The position numbers and the translations under genes were made by a program. Below are positions 1 through 9,913 of a stretch of DNA of 64,000 bases, piece after piece. The stretch is taken from assembly GCA_037954235.1 (NCBI GenBank), contig JBBMOA010000001.1, forward strand, positions 31,743,074 to 31,807,073. Direction: 5' to 3'. The number at the start of each line of letters is the position of its first letter. Within the stretch, counting starts at the first letter, position 1. The notes beneath the pieces were generated by a model. It did not search any database. It was not told the DNA's origin and saw nothing but the letters and a program-made list of their open reading frames with translations. The DNA comes from Aulostomus chinensis (Eukaryota > Chordata > Actinopteri > Syngnathiformes > Aulostomidae).

Positions 1-125
1 TTCAATGAACCTCCACCCAACAATTCTCCACCAGCAGCACATCCTGCAACAGTGGTGATGAAAACCTTCCTTTTAACAGGCAGGAACGTGGAGCAGATCC
101 AGGATCAGTGGGGACGGCCTTCTGC
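1..125 (+). repeat. Dispersed repeat, copy 1
   Basis: A segment with the cores ACAATTCTCCA, AGCAGCACATCCTGCAACAG and CAGGAACGTGGAGCAGATCC. A close copy lies at 12912-13018 and a weaker one at about 41018-41100. It is cut by the window start. Its family is not recognised; it is described only by its recurrence. Confidence 0.7.
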
Positions 126-252
126 TTTGACTGGTTGGGGGGAAAGAGAGCAGGAGAGCAGGGCAGAGACAAAGACAGAGAATGGAGGAAGACAGATATG
201 CAGAAGGAAAGAGAGGGACAGAGATAAAGAGAGAGAGAAAGGAAGAGACTGA
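126..252 (+). repeat. Purine-rich tract
   Basis: The sequence is dominated by A and G (GAGAGCAGG, AAAGAGAGGGACAG and similar runs). It follows the dispersed repeat and recurs in related form at 38420-38600 and about 41085-41140, so the tract probably belongs to the same repeat family. No coding signal is seen. Confidence 0.5.
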
Positions 253-429
253 TGGACAGACGGGGACGTGAGCAGGTGGAGCTACGGGTGGCAGCTTGAG
301 CCTCTTCAGGTCTGCAGCCTCCTCAGCAGCACCAGGATCTGGGATGAGGGGAGAAGAGGAGTTAGTAATGTGTGTGATTTATGTATGACACATATAGGAG
401 GACAGAGAGGAGGAGAGAGAAGCCCAGTG

Positions 430-862
430 CCCAGTTCTGTGTTGAGGGAATGCGTTGCTCTGCAGCTCACCTCCAAGCTGCTAGGGGGTGTGGCTGTGTC
501 TTTCTATGGTTTCGGGGGCTCTTGTCAGATTCCAAAACAAAACTATTTCCAACAGAAAGTCCAGTGCTTCTCTTTGAACGACTTTGTTTTCATGAATCAA
601 ACTTAAAACCTTGAACATGAAAAACACGACTTGTGGCCATTTTCTTCCGGAGACGCACATTTTGTCGTGGAGGTTCTTCCACCTCTAAATGCATTCGGCG
701 ACTCCTCTGAACGGACCAATCACAGTCCTTGATGTTCACGTCACGACGTGTCGACACAATGAATAGTCAGGACATTTTGGAGGTGCACGTCTGCTGCGGC
801 GTAGGGTCCATGTAGGTCTGCGTCGACAGTGTAGGTACGGCGTTGATGCCATGCAGAAGCAT
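430..862 (+). repeat. Dispersed repeat R2, diverged copy
   Basis: This stretch aligns in reverse complement with about 29037-29455. Shared landmarks are AATGCGTTGCTCTGCA, GCTAGGGGGTGTGGCT, TCTTCCGG, GGACCAATCACAGTCC, ACATTTTGGAGG and GGTCTGCGT. The two copies have clearly diverged. It contains a CCAAT motif, a CACGTCACG and an ETS-like TTCCGG. This may be an old mobile element carrying a promoter; the family name is not known to me. Confidence 0.65.
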
Positions 863-946
863 AAACCAGGTTGAAGCCTACAGCAAAATATCGAAGGGCC
901 GGTTTAAGCTGTCCTAACTATAAGTTTGATCAAAAAGGAAGGTCTT

Positions 947-961
947 GGGGGGGGGGGGGGG
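947..961 (+). repeat. Poly-G run
   Basis: A homopolymer of about 15 G. Its length in an assembly is unreliable. Confidence 0.9.
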
Positions 962-1540
962 CATCCCGGACTCAAACTGTTCCACAGGAGGGGAGCCTGA
1001 TAGCTGAAGGCTCTGGCTCCCATTCTACTTTTAGAACTCTAGGAACCACCAGTAACCCTCCATCCTGGGAGCGAAGGGTTCTAGCTGGATAATAGGGGAC
1101 TAGGACTGCTTCACTCAGCCTTGCCGTGTCGTGTGTGTGTGTCAGGCTGGCCCAGGATGCTGTGCATGTTGCTTCTTTTTTGACATTAAGATGTAGGCTG
1201 ACACGGATATTATAAAGGCCTACTTTAAAAAAGAAAGATTTTTCTTGGCGACCTTGGGTTGGACTGGCCGTTCAAGAATTGTCCATTTGTCCCATTATAG
1301 ACACTAACATTCCAACGAGTGAATGTGATTATGAATGGACAAAGGCATTCAGCAGAGGGGACCTATGACCTTTGACCTGGGTGACACAACGTTGATCCAA
1401 GCATCTGAAGCCAGCGTTTCTGTTCCCAGTTTGCTGACTGGTCGTCAGTAGCAGGACGTCTCTTTTCATTGAGTTGATTTCTGTTTCTGTCTGTTGCTCC
1501 GCTGTTTCAGAGTCAAATGAAGAGATTTCTGATGTTGCTG
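962..1540. other. No gene seen; probable intron upstream of the zinc-finger exon
   Basis: No exon, RNA gene or clear repeat is recognised. Because 1541-1554 reads as a splice acceptor, part of this interval should be the last intron of the zinc-finger gene. The upstream exon carrying its start codon is not identifiable. Confidence 0.4.
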
Positions 1541-1554
1541 TTTGTGTCCTGCAG
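1541..1554 (+). other. Splice acceptor of the zinc-finger exon
   Basis: The pyrimidine-rich stretch TTTGTGTCCTGCAG directly precedes the conserved [15 protein letters not shown] coding start. The first exon base completes an Asp codon, so the intron phase is 1, as is usual for this teleost family. There is no in-frame ATG at this point, so the protein must begin in an exon further upstream. Confidence 0.8.
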
Positions 1555-2879
1555 ATGTGGAGCAGCTGCTGGTGATTAAAGAAGAGGTTCCCCCTGAGCT
1601 GCAGGACCCAGAGCCCCCCCACATTAAAGAGGAGTGGGAGGAGCTCTGGACCAGTGAGGAGGGAGCGCAGCTTCAAGGGCAGGAGGAGGCTGATATCACC
1701 ACGTTCCCCTTCACTCTGGTCCCTGTGAAGAGTGAAGGGGACGAAGAGAAACCTCAGTTCCCACAGCTTCATCAGAGTCTAACTGAGGAGAACTTGAAAG
1801 AAGAGTCTCTGAGCAGGAGCCCAATTCATCCTCTGAAAACAGAAGCTGATGGAGAAGAGAGTGGAGGACCAGAACCAGAACCAGCCAGCAAGGTAGATCC
1901 AGATACACTTGTACAACCTAAGACTGAAGACCAGATGTCAGACTCTTCTGAAGCTGAGACTGAAGTCAGTGAGGACGATTGGGTCAGACCTGATAACACG
2001 GCCACCTCTGAGCACAAGGAACCCTTTGGCTCAAGGAGGAATTTGCTTCAGAAACTGAGCCCAGGACAGGAAGTGAGTCATTGCAGCTCAAAAGAGCAAA
2101 AACTAAAAACTGGAAGAGAATCAGAAATCATCAGGAACGTGACCTTTGGTCCTTCTGAATCTGAGACAGAAGTCAGTGAGGATGAGCGTCCATTTAGGTG
2201 CTCAACATGCAGTAAAGGTTTTCGTTACAGAAGTAGTTTGGATACTCACATGAGAACACACTCTGGTGTGAAACCATTCCCATGCTCAGTGTGTGGCAAA
2301 AGATTCTCAGAAAAGCGACATCTTAAAACGCACATGAGAACACATACTGGAGAAAAACCATTCCCCTGCTCAGTTTGCGGCAAAAGATTTTCTGTAAAGG
2401 GATGTCTGAATAGACACATGAGAACACATACTGGAGTGAAACCATTCCCATGCCCAGTTTGTGGTAAAAGATTCTCAACGGGGAATCTGAAATCACACAT
2501 GAGAACACACACTTTGGAGAAACCATTCCCCTGCTCAGTTTGTGGCAGAACGTTTTCAGAAAAGGGATGTCTGAAAAGACACATGAGAACACACACTGGA
2601 GAGAAACCTTTTCCATGCTTACTTTGTATCAAAAAATTTTCAGAAAAGGGATGTCTGAAAAGACACATGAGAACGCACACTGGGGAGAAACCATTCCCCT
2701 GCTCTGTTTGTGGCATAAAATTTTCAGATAAGGGATGTGTGAAAAGACACATGAGAACACATACTGGGGAGAAACCATTCCCTTGCTCAGTTTGTGGCAC
2801 AAGATTCTCAGTGAAGGCACATCTAGAATCACACGAGAGCACACACTGGGGAGAAACCATTCCCCTGCTCAGTGTGTAG
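1555..2879 (+). CDS. C2H2 multi-zinc-finger protein, terminal exon
   Basis: This is the long last exon of a fish C2H2 zinc-finger gene, presumably a nuclear DNA-binding transcription regulator. An acidic N-terminal part comes first ([15 protein letters not shown], then [27 protein letters not shown]), about 215 residues. It carries repeats of the (S)[10 protein letters not shown] type that look like an internal duplication. Eight C2H2 fingers follow, with the linker TGEKPFPC and the core [17 protein letters not shown]. Finger 4 ([13 protein letters not shown]) lacks one residue between the second Cys and the first His. The frame ends at 2877-2879 because two bases are missing near 2832-2845, just after the last His of finger 8. 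The fingers continue in the next frame. The 5' exon is not found. The gene may be a recent pseudogene, or the sequence may contain an error here. The exact family member cannot be named. Confidence 0.85.
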
Positions 2880-3290
2880 TAAAAGATTCTCAGAAAAGGG
2901 ACATCTGAAAAGACACATGAGAATGCACACTGGGGAGAAACCATTCCCCTGCTCAGTTTGTTGCAAAAGATTTTCAGAAAGGGGATGTCTGAAAAGACAC
3001 ATGAAAGTGCACACTGGGGAGAAACCATTCCCTTGCTCAGTATGTCATAAAAGATTCCCAGAAAAGGGACATCTGAAAAGACATATGAAAATGCACACTG
3101 GGGAGAAACCATTCCCCTGCACTGTGTGTGGCAAAAGATTCTCAGAAAAGGGATGTCTGAAAAGACACACGAGAATGCACACTGAGGAGAACCCTTCCCC
3201 TGCTCAGTTTGTGGTAAAAAATTCTCAGAATAGGGACATCTGAAAAGTCACATGAGAACCCACACTGGGGAGAAACCATTTCTCACGACT
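2872..3290 (+). pseudogene. Frame-shifted continuation of the zinc-finger array
   Basis: Three complete C2H2 fingers, preceded by one that spans the frameshift, read here in a frame different from the upstream exon. Their cores are [42 protein letters not shown] and [15 protein letters not shown] further finger after about 3185 is broken by a second one-base loss and a TAG at 3231-3233; its helix ([10 protein letters not shown]) is still legible to about 3265. In an intact relative all of this would be one array of about 13 fingers. Two independent frame breaks and one stop argue for decay of the 3' end. Loss of the terminal fingers alone could still leave a functional eight-finger protein. 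Confidence 0.75.
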
Positions 3291-5220
3291 TGGCTCTGAA
3301 GCAATGGCAAAACAGTGGGAGATGTGGGTAGGAAGCCAAATAATGTTTTTTTTAACCAAGAAAACAACAACAAAACAAAATAGAACAAAAAGAGCCATGG
3401 GATTTGACAGGCAATGGAGTCAATGTTATGGTTGCATGAGTGTAAGGGAGCTGTAAGGAAGAGATGTTGGCTGCTGAAAATGAAAGTGACAATGGATGAG
3501 GAGGAAGAGCGGCTCCTGGCCGGCAAGGCGGGTTCTTTATGAAGAGAGCAACTAACCAACTAGGAGGAATGAACAGCTCCCCACTCTCCAGCTCCCTGCT
3601 GCAACACAAGAAACATCATGAAAGACATCAGCCAAGGGACCATCACACCCCCCTACAAGAACAGGGTCCTGAAGGGAATCCCGCTACCAAAATACCATGA
3701 ATGTAATTTTTCTTGAATCCCAAAATGATAATTCACTAAACCTCTAAAAACCATATACGTCCCCCATTGGACTGCTCAGATAAGGTCAAACTATCAGGAG
3801 GGGAACCAGTGGCCTGCTCCGGTGGTCCAGCATCTCTTGTTGCAATTTAAGAGGCTAGGAAAAGACAAGAGGAGAACCAGAGAGAGGAAAACCGGTCACA
3901 ATCAAATACCACACTGAGGAACTCTAGACAACACGTCCACCACCACTTTGTTGGTCCCCTTCACATAGCGAATATCCAGTATGACTGCAGGAACAGAGAC
4001 CACCTGACTGGTCTCTGGTTGGGACACTGCAACGAATGAAGGAAGGTGAGTGGATTATGGTCAGTGGAGACAACGTGTCTACATGGAGAACAATGATGAG
4101 AACACACAGCTGAGAGACATCAGTCTTGCTGAGTTAGTTAACAAAGCTCCTCAGGTCAGGAAAACTTGAGACGACGCAACAGAGAAACTTCCTTTGTCCA
4201 TCCTGTGTTGTGTGACTGAAGCTGAGGAGAAACTGAAACTAATCATGGTGGTGGAGGCCAGACATGAAGGTTGTGGGTGTAAAGAGTTTTTGAAAGCAGA
4301 AGGGAAAACACATCAGGAAAGAGACAGGATGAAGCTGAAATCATGGAGCCACCATTGGACAGGAGGGTGTGAGGGCTGATCTGATTTCTCTGAGGTCACC
4401 ATCAAAGATCCACTTGGCACCAAGTACTGATCTTTATATTGATGTATTGATCCCTGATCAAACACTGAATTGTCTTTGAGATGTGTGAAAATAAATGAGT
4501 GGGCGGAGTCTCTGATATCAGTGATGTCATCCAGCTGATGGAGAAATATGTGACATCAGCTGGAGCCTCCGGTGAAGTACCTTTAGTAGTAGTACACATG
4601 CAGTATACGCTCAGTACCGGCTCCTACACAGACACAGCGAGCGCTGCTTTAACAAATACATGGTTCCTATGGGAGGGATTGGTTGGATTTCCGGTGTATC
4701 AGGACCAGGACTGAAGTTGGTCCCTGACCGTCCTGGAGGGGCGGCTGTAACACAGGATGAGTTTTCACAGTGAAGGTCTTCTTCTTCTACAGCTGAATTA
4801 AAGTGTAAACAGCCGTCTACACACCTTTAACTGTCCTTATAAACTTGTCTTTTAATAAACTTTCTGTTCTCTTTTAAAGTTGTCAGTGCTTTTGTTGACA
4901 TGCAGAGGCTCTACTTGATCACCACCCTGGTGTTTGACTATTTGGAGTGGATGTTCTTGTTATGATTTGTCTGTTTATCTGCTGCCCCCACGACCTGCGG
5001 TGGGAGCTAATTAGCAGTATGCACCAAAACCTAGTTAGACATGGATGCTCTCAAACCAAATCCCTGCCATCGTTCGAAATAATAAAAACACAAGAACACA
5101 TCTGAGGTTCCTTTTTAGCTGGAATGTTCCTTTCAGAGCTTTAAGACTGAGGAGAAGGATTTTAAACTCTGTTCTGGATTGGTGATGTGGTCTCTCCTCC
5201 TAGTTCCTGTCCATGCACTT
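3291..5220. other. 3' flank of the zinc-finger gene, no gene seen
   Basis: No coding region, RNA gene or recognised repeat is found. Two AATAAA hexamers lie on the plus strand (4490-4495 and 4854-4859). Either could serve as a polyadenylation signal for the zinc-finger transcript, but nothing decides between them. Confidence 0.4.
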
Positions 5221-5223
5221 CTT

Positions 5224-5279
5224 CCTCCACTTCAAGACTGCAGCTGCTTTCTGGAGCAGCTGCAGTCTTGAAGTGGAGG
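5224..5279. repeat. Perfect 25-bp inverted repeat (hairpin)
   Basis: The left arm at 5224-5248 (starting CCTCCACTTCAAGACTGCAG) is exactly matched by its reverse complement at 5255-5279. The loop is six bases, TTCTGG. All 25 pairs are Watson-Crick, so the arms arose recently or are conserved. It could be a fold-back made by template switching during replication, or a small-RNA hairpin. Natural miRNA precursors usually contain mismatches, so the first is more likely. Confidence 0.95.
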
Positions 5280-5891
5280 TTCACTTTTCTGGACCTTTGG
5301 CCTTCCCAGCTCACCAGGGTGCTCCCAGCAACTGGAGACAGTTCTGGACCCATTGGGTCTGGTCCTGCTGACGCTATCTGCAATGCTCGTGCTAGCGCGA
5401 GTGGATAGGCCTGCCATTTAAATACCATCTTACTCACTCCACAGCAAATTCCAGGCGACTGAAATAAAACTCCAGAATATCAATTTAAAGTGTTTGTTGA
5501 TAGAATCTTTCTGGGGAGGAAACTTTTAGTACATCGCGGTTCTTTTTGAGGGACAAACCTCAGATTTCAGGTGTAATTTTACCTCTCCTCTAGTCGGTAG
5601 AAGTGGGCTCACGTTACAGCTTCAGAGGACTGTTATGCTACTGACTGAATGTATTCCTCAGCCATTGATGAGTCGGCCGATATTTATCGATAATATATAT
5701 TTATATATCCAGTGACTTCTACCAGTGCTGTCTCTGTGCTGGGCTCTAAAACCAGACTGGAACCCTCAAATCAACTCTTGTTATGGAGGAAGTCACTCAG
5801 CTGATTAGCAGCTGCTTTCTCCAGGATTTTAGAGAGGAGGGGAGGTCAGCTATCAGTCCATAGTTGGCTAGAACCTCAGGGTATCCACAGC

Positions 5892-5963
5892 TTCCCTGAC
5901 CAGGACTTGAACCCTAGGCTGTGGCAGTGAGAGCACCAATTCTAGCCACTAGACCATCAGGGA
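5892..5963 (-). pseudogene. tRNA-Glu-like relic (anticodon CTC)
   Basis: Read on the minus strand, this starts TCCCTGATGGTCTAGTGGCT and ends TGGTCAGGGAA, the size (72 nt) and frame of tRNA-Glu. The anticodon position reads CTC. Many substitutions lie in the anticodon arm and T-arm (TTCAAGT in place of TTCGATT, with the T-stem disturbed). The acceptor ends still pair. It sits about 225 bp from a better tRNA-Glu copy and looks like a degenerate duplicate. Confidence 0.75.
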
Positions 5964-5991
5964 CCACACTGACCAGAGTTTGTCCTTGCAG

Positions 5992-6438
5992 GAGTCAGTG
6001 ACTTAATAGAGTCTAACAAAGGGTTGAACCTGAATGAGACAGTTTCCCTTCAACGTGGGGCCATGGCAGAGTGAACCAAGAACACTACAATGGGGGTGAG
6101 AGTGGAGCCATGATGGACTCACAGTTCATCACCTCCACCATCATGTGGACCACCTGATCACCTCTCCCTCAACCTCTAAATAACTCATTCCCTGACCGGG
6201 AATCGAACCCGGGCCGCGGTGGTGAGAGCGCCGAATCCTAGCCACTAGACCATCAGGGACCACACTGAGCTCTCCAACAACAGAGACTATAGACAATGAC
6301 TCAAGAACACAGGACTCTGTGGTCTCAGCTTGAGATGCAGAGGGTCCACCAAGACCACCAGACACCTCAGCCTCCTAAAGACAGTCCACCCCCAGGATCC
6401 TGCCCCCTCTGCTCCAACTCAGCCCTCCATTCATAACG
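5992..6438 (-). repeat. Inverted duplication containing tRNA-Glu, copy 1
   Basis: About 445 bp that matches 9914-10366 in reverse complement nearly throughout. Landmarks include TAACAAAGGGTTGAACCTGA, CCATCATGTGGACCACCTGA and CATTCATAACGTGACTTTG. It carries the tRNA-Glu gene at 6188-6259. The inverted partner carries the tRNA-Glu at 10097-10168. Confidence 0.9.
6188..6259 (-). tRNA. tRNA-Glu (CTC)
   Basis: The minus strand gives a 72-nt cloverleaf. The acceptor is TCCCTGA pairing with TCAGGGA, the box A region is TGGTCTAGTGGCTAGGA, the anticodon loop CTCTCAC has anticodon CTC, and the box B is an intact GGTTCGATTCC in a perfect T-stem. There is no intron and no encoded CCA, as expected in eukaryotes. 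One anticodon-stem position (CACC opposite GGCG) is a C-A mismatch, so activity may be reduced. It is the best preserved of the three Glu-type copies here. Confidence 0.85.
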
Positions 6439-6439
6439 T

Positions 6440-7056
6440 GACTTTGTCTCAGTCTCTTCACAATGCCAGTCACTGAAACACTGACAATGTGATGGGGGCT
6501 TCCTGTCTTTACTGCATTTTTTTCAAGGCTCACAACTGCTACTTCCTACAGTCGTCTCTACTGTGTACTTGTACTACCAGTTGTTATGAGCAACTGTGGA
6601 TTTCTAAATATTCCAGTCCTCAGTTTGCAACTGTATAGTGATGATGGGTCAGTTTAGAGCTGTCAATCAATGTTAATAATTGATCTTAACATCTGAAGAT
6701 TATTTTAGGAACACAAATACTTTTACTTCATTCTGAGGATGAGCAGACGTTCAATATAATTCTCATTTCCTGGTCAAAGACTCCTGCTAGTCAGAGAGGA
6801 TCTGGGCTGGATTGGAAAGCTTCAGAGAGGAAAACCTTCACTCTGGACTGGACTGAGAACGGAGCAGCCTCAGCTTCCTGGAGCCTGACTTGCCTCTGTG
6901 GTCTAAGGTTGTGTGGGCTGACATCACAGTGAAACTACTGAGATCACAGAGCCTTTGAGATCACAGGCTGACTTCCTTTTTATCCCTAAAATGAAGGAGA
7001 AAAATGTTGTGTCTGTGTTTGTGTTGCTGCATCAGTTAAACAGTGACTCTGACAGA
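6440..7056. other. Intergenic, no feature seen
   Basis: Unique-looking AT-moderate sequence between tRNA genes. No exon, RNA gene or recognised repeat was found. Confidence 0.4.
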
Positions 7057-7128
7057 GGGGATGTAGCTCAGTGGTAGAGGGCATGCTTTGCATGTGTGAG
7101 GCCCCGGGTTCAATCCCCGGCATCTCCA
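7057..7128 (+). tRNA. tRNA-Ala (TGC)
   Basis: A 72-nt gene with acceptor GGGGATG pairing with CATCTCC and discriminator A at 7128. The D-arm is TAGCTCAGTGGTAGAGG. The anticodon loop TTTGCAT carries anticodon TGC, and the box B GGTTCAATCCC sits in an intact T-stem. The one oddity is G instead of C at the end of the D-stem (GAGG for GAGC), which costs one D-stem pair. It matches the vertebrate tRNA-Ala-TGC family closely and has no intron. Confidence 0.93.
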
Positions 7129-8234
7129 GCTGGTCCTTTGGAGCCTTCATCTTACCAGCTAAATTGATCCATAAATGTGACAACAGTTGATAACAAACTA
7201 CCAGAAGAGAAACCAGTCTGTTGCATATCAAAGTATTTGTAGCTGGGTCAGTGTGACTGTGAGCCTTCATAGCCAGCATGAAGGAGCTGGTTTTATCTTT
7301 GCTGGGGAAATCCCACACACAGCTGCTCTCAGTTCCAAATGTGTGTGTCCTCACTCCTCCGTCCTCCTGCTGCCCTCAGAATACAGACACAATTCAACCT
7401 GGCAAGTTTGGAGCATAGAAGTGCTCCTGAAGAGATGTGTGTCAGCCCACAGCTGGCTGTTCTTACCTGGAACCTCAAGATGAAACTGCTTCCACAGATT
7501 GGAAATGAATCTGATGTTGACTTTTGGACAAATCACCTGTTCATCAGTTCATCATCACTTCCATCCATTTTCTACTGCTTATCTTGTTATAGAAAGGAGT
7601 CTATCTGCTGTGTGACTGAGGCAGTTACTGTGAGCTGCTGCATGTCTCAGTGTGTGTGTGTGTGGGGGGGGGGGGCTGTGTGTGACTGGTCGGCTGCCAA
7701 GGATTATTGATGAGATCAATCATGATCAGCTCAGAGATCACGGCACAGAAGAAGGAGACTTTTTGATTTTTGGGGGTTCAGTTTCTAAGTCAGACACATC
7801 ATCACAATTTGAAGTTTTCCTCCAGTAAAAAACAAAACAACACAAAACCAAACAAAAACATGATTTGACTTTTGATGTCTACATTTTTTGGAAATTGTGA
7901 GTCCAACAAGCAGGAGGCCGTTTGAGCTTGGAAACTGTGAAGCATCACCAGTAACTGCTGGTTAATTTACAGGTGTTTCCTCCAAAAAGTTTAAAATGAA
8001 TGAATAAACCTTTAATACTACAGTTAGAAAGTAGTATTTTGCTATCATCTAATTTGATAGGTGGCGCTGTCACCAAAAAACAAAAGTCCAACAAATGCAT
8101 TTTATCATCCAATTCAGTAGGTGGTGCTGTGGGGTCCTGGAACTGCAGCTCTCAGGTGCTGCAGAATCTCCTCTTGCAAAGCCTCACAGTTCAGAGTCGT
8201 TCCAGAATCTAGGAGCAGAAACCAAAGTCTCCTA
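7129..8234. other. Intergenic with TG/poly-G microsatellite
   Basis: No coding exon is recognised. At 7559-7590 the sequence CCATCCATTTTCTACTGC resembles the start of a very common teleost interspersed repeat. A (TG)n run followed by poly-G lies at 7651-7675. The rest holds nothing I can identify. Confidence 0.5.
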
Positions 8235-8316
8235 CGACGAGGATGGGATTGGAACCCACGCCTGCAGAGCTCAATGGATCAGCAGTCCATCACCTTAACC
8301 ACTCGGCCACCTCGTC
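8235..8316 (-). tRNA. tRNA-Ser (GCT)
   Basis: On the minus strand this is an 82-nt class II tRNA starting GACGAGGTGGCCGAGTGG and ending CCTCGTCG. The acceptor GACGAGG pairs with CCTCGTC. The anticodon stem-loop GGACTGCTGATCC gives anticodon GCT, followed by a long variable arm typical of serine tRNA. Box B is GGTTCCAATCC where GGTTCGAATCC is usual, so purine 57 is replaced by C. Overall the fold is intact; slightly reduced promoter strength is possible. Confidence 0.9.
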
Positions 8317-8628
8317 TCCTGACCGCCATGATGTGCTGCTTTCTCTTAGCCTTTGAAACAGCTGAACTCGTTGGAGCCCATTTGTCAGAAATGGACCCAG
8401 CAGGAGCCACTGAACACAACTCTGACATCATCAGGCTTCTTCCCAGCAGCTTGGTGCTCCAGAAGGAAGAATCCAGACCATCGCTACATCATCAGAGTGA
8501 ACACCAGCTGATGTTGACCAGTTTAACAAGCCTTTGACTGCTAAATGACATCCAAGCTCAGATTCTCTTGTCCTGGTAGAACAAGTCAATGTTGAAGAAG
8601 ATGAGAGGACCAGACTTTTTCATCCAAT

Positions 8629-8686
8629 GCTGGAACAGCGTTAGACTGAAGGTCTGAAGGTCCCTGGTCTGGTCCAGGTTTCAACA
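8629..8686 (+). pseudogene. tRNA-Phe 3' fragment
   Basis: From the anticodon arm on, the sequence reads like tRNA-Phe: GCGTTAGACTGAAGGTCTG, then AAGGTCCCTGG, then CAGGTTTCAAC. The anticodon GAA is retained. The acceptor 5' strand and D-arm are unrecognisable and box B is lost (TCTGGTCC). Downstream flanks resemble those of the Phe copy at 38953-39025, including a block about 140 bp further on with TTGGATTTTG and AGAGAATCAGAGCCAATCA. The two clusters therefore share an ancestor. Confidence 0.75.
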
Positions 8687-8904
8687 GGGGACCAGCATCA
8701 GCCAGCATTTAAATGTGGACAGCAGTGGAGGTGAAGCCCACATCAAGGAAACCAGCCTCCTATCACTGTCCTGTGCTGAGTTTCTTTAAAAAATGTGAGA
8801 CAACCTCAAGAGTTTCTGTTTCCTGTGTTGGATTTTGGCTCAGAGAATCAGAGCCAATCAGAAGCTTGTTGGTCTTGGATGCTGGTCATCAGGAGCAATG
8901 AGGG

Positions 8905-9005
8905 GCTCAGTGTCTTGCTCAAGGACACTTCAACATGGTCACCAGCTGAAGTGAGAACTGAACCAGCAACTCTGCTAGACGGCCACTCTTCCTCCAGGCC
9001 GTGCC
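8905..9005 (+). repeat. Teleost interspersed repeat fragment
   Basis: Contains CAGTGTCTTGCTCAAGGACA followed by CTTCAACATGG and an AACCAGCAACTCTGCTAGAC block. I recognise this phrase from a widespread fish repeat, but I cannot name the family with certainty. Confidence 0.55.
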
Positions 9006-9228
9006 CCCCGAACCTGAATCATCATGATGTCATTATTTGTTGCTTTAATTCACCAAATGTGTGACGTGGTGAGTTTGTCAGGAGTTTAAAGACCAAAGTT
9101 GTGAACACACAGAGAAGTAAACCTGTCAAAGCTGCTTCACTTGATGAGTGAAACTGAGGAACTGATAGAAGAGCAACAAAGGAAATGGAGTCAGAAGGTC
9201 GTCTTCTTCACCGCTCAGTCACAACACT

Positions 9229-9230
<2 letters not shown>

Positions 9231-9302
<72 letters not shown>
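9231..9302 (+). repeat. (CA)n microsatellite
   Basis: About 36 uninterrupted CA dinucleotides. Confidence 0.97.
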
Positions 9303-9304
<2 letters not shown>

Positions 9305-9399
9305 TAGTTTGTCTTTGAGAGAGGACAAAAAATGTTTGACTGTGCTGACATGAACTTTCATTGTCTAATTTCAGTCTCCTACAAAAGTGTGTGAATGTG

Positions 9400-9481
9400 G
9401 TCGTTGTGGCCGAGTGGTGAAGGCGATGGACTAGAAATCCATTGGGGTCTCCCTGCTCAGGTTGGAGTCCTGCCAACAACG
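9400..9481 (+). pseudogene. tRNA-Ser-like (AGA), copy 1
   Basis: An 82-nt class II tRNA form: GTCGTTGTGGCCGAGTGG at the start, anticodon arm TGGACTAGAAATCCA with anticodon AGA, a serine-type variable arm, and the end CAACAACG. The T-loop reads TTGGAGT instead of TTCGAAT, so the near-invariant C56 of box B is a G. Acceptor pair 3-70 is C-A. The same box B change is present in the second copy at 12070-12151, so it predates their duplication. RNA polymerase III activity is doubtful. It could still be a weak gene. Confidence 0.75.
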
Positions 9482-9913
9482 TTAAACTGTTTAAAATTTA
9501 AATTTGACGCATTTTTCCTCTACACTGTCCTTCATCACAGCATTTAACATCAGGACTGCTCCCAGATCAGCTCCATGACCTCATCTTTGCACCAGAGTAC
9601 CGCCCAAGTTCATCAAAAACGGCCAAGCATAAATATATAATATGTATATAATGTGAACACACCTTTACAGGTGCGTTAACGTGCTTAATAATAGAGAATG
9701 AGTGAAGGGTGCGTTCAGAGTGGAGTGCAGTACCACAGTCAGGCCAGCAGGTGGGGCTTTCGTTGGTGCTGTCTACCTAATTGCGGTGTCTGTGCTCTGC
9801 CAGCAGAGGTCGTGCTTCCCCACCAATCTTCTCGGGTGTCTGAGTGGTGCCGCCATGTTCAGGTCGTAGCAGGAGGACGTAGGTTGGTACTTGGCAGTTC
9901 GGACGTTGCGAAA

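Noticed and set aside
2246..3112. 288-residue frame antisense to the zinc-finger exon
   Set aside because: It is the mirror of a repetitive finger array, and its cysteine-rich text is a by-product.
9219..9479. Frames encoding long Cys-Val runs
   Set aside because: They are translations of CA/GT microsatellites.
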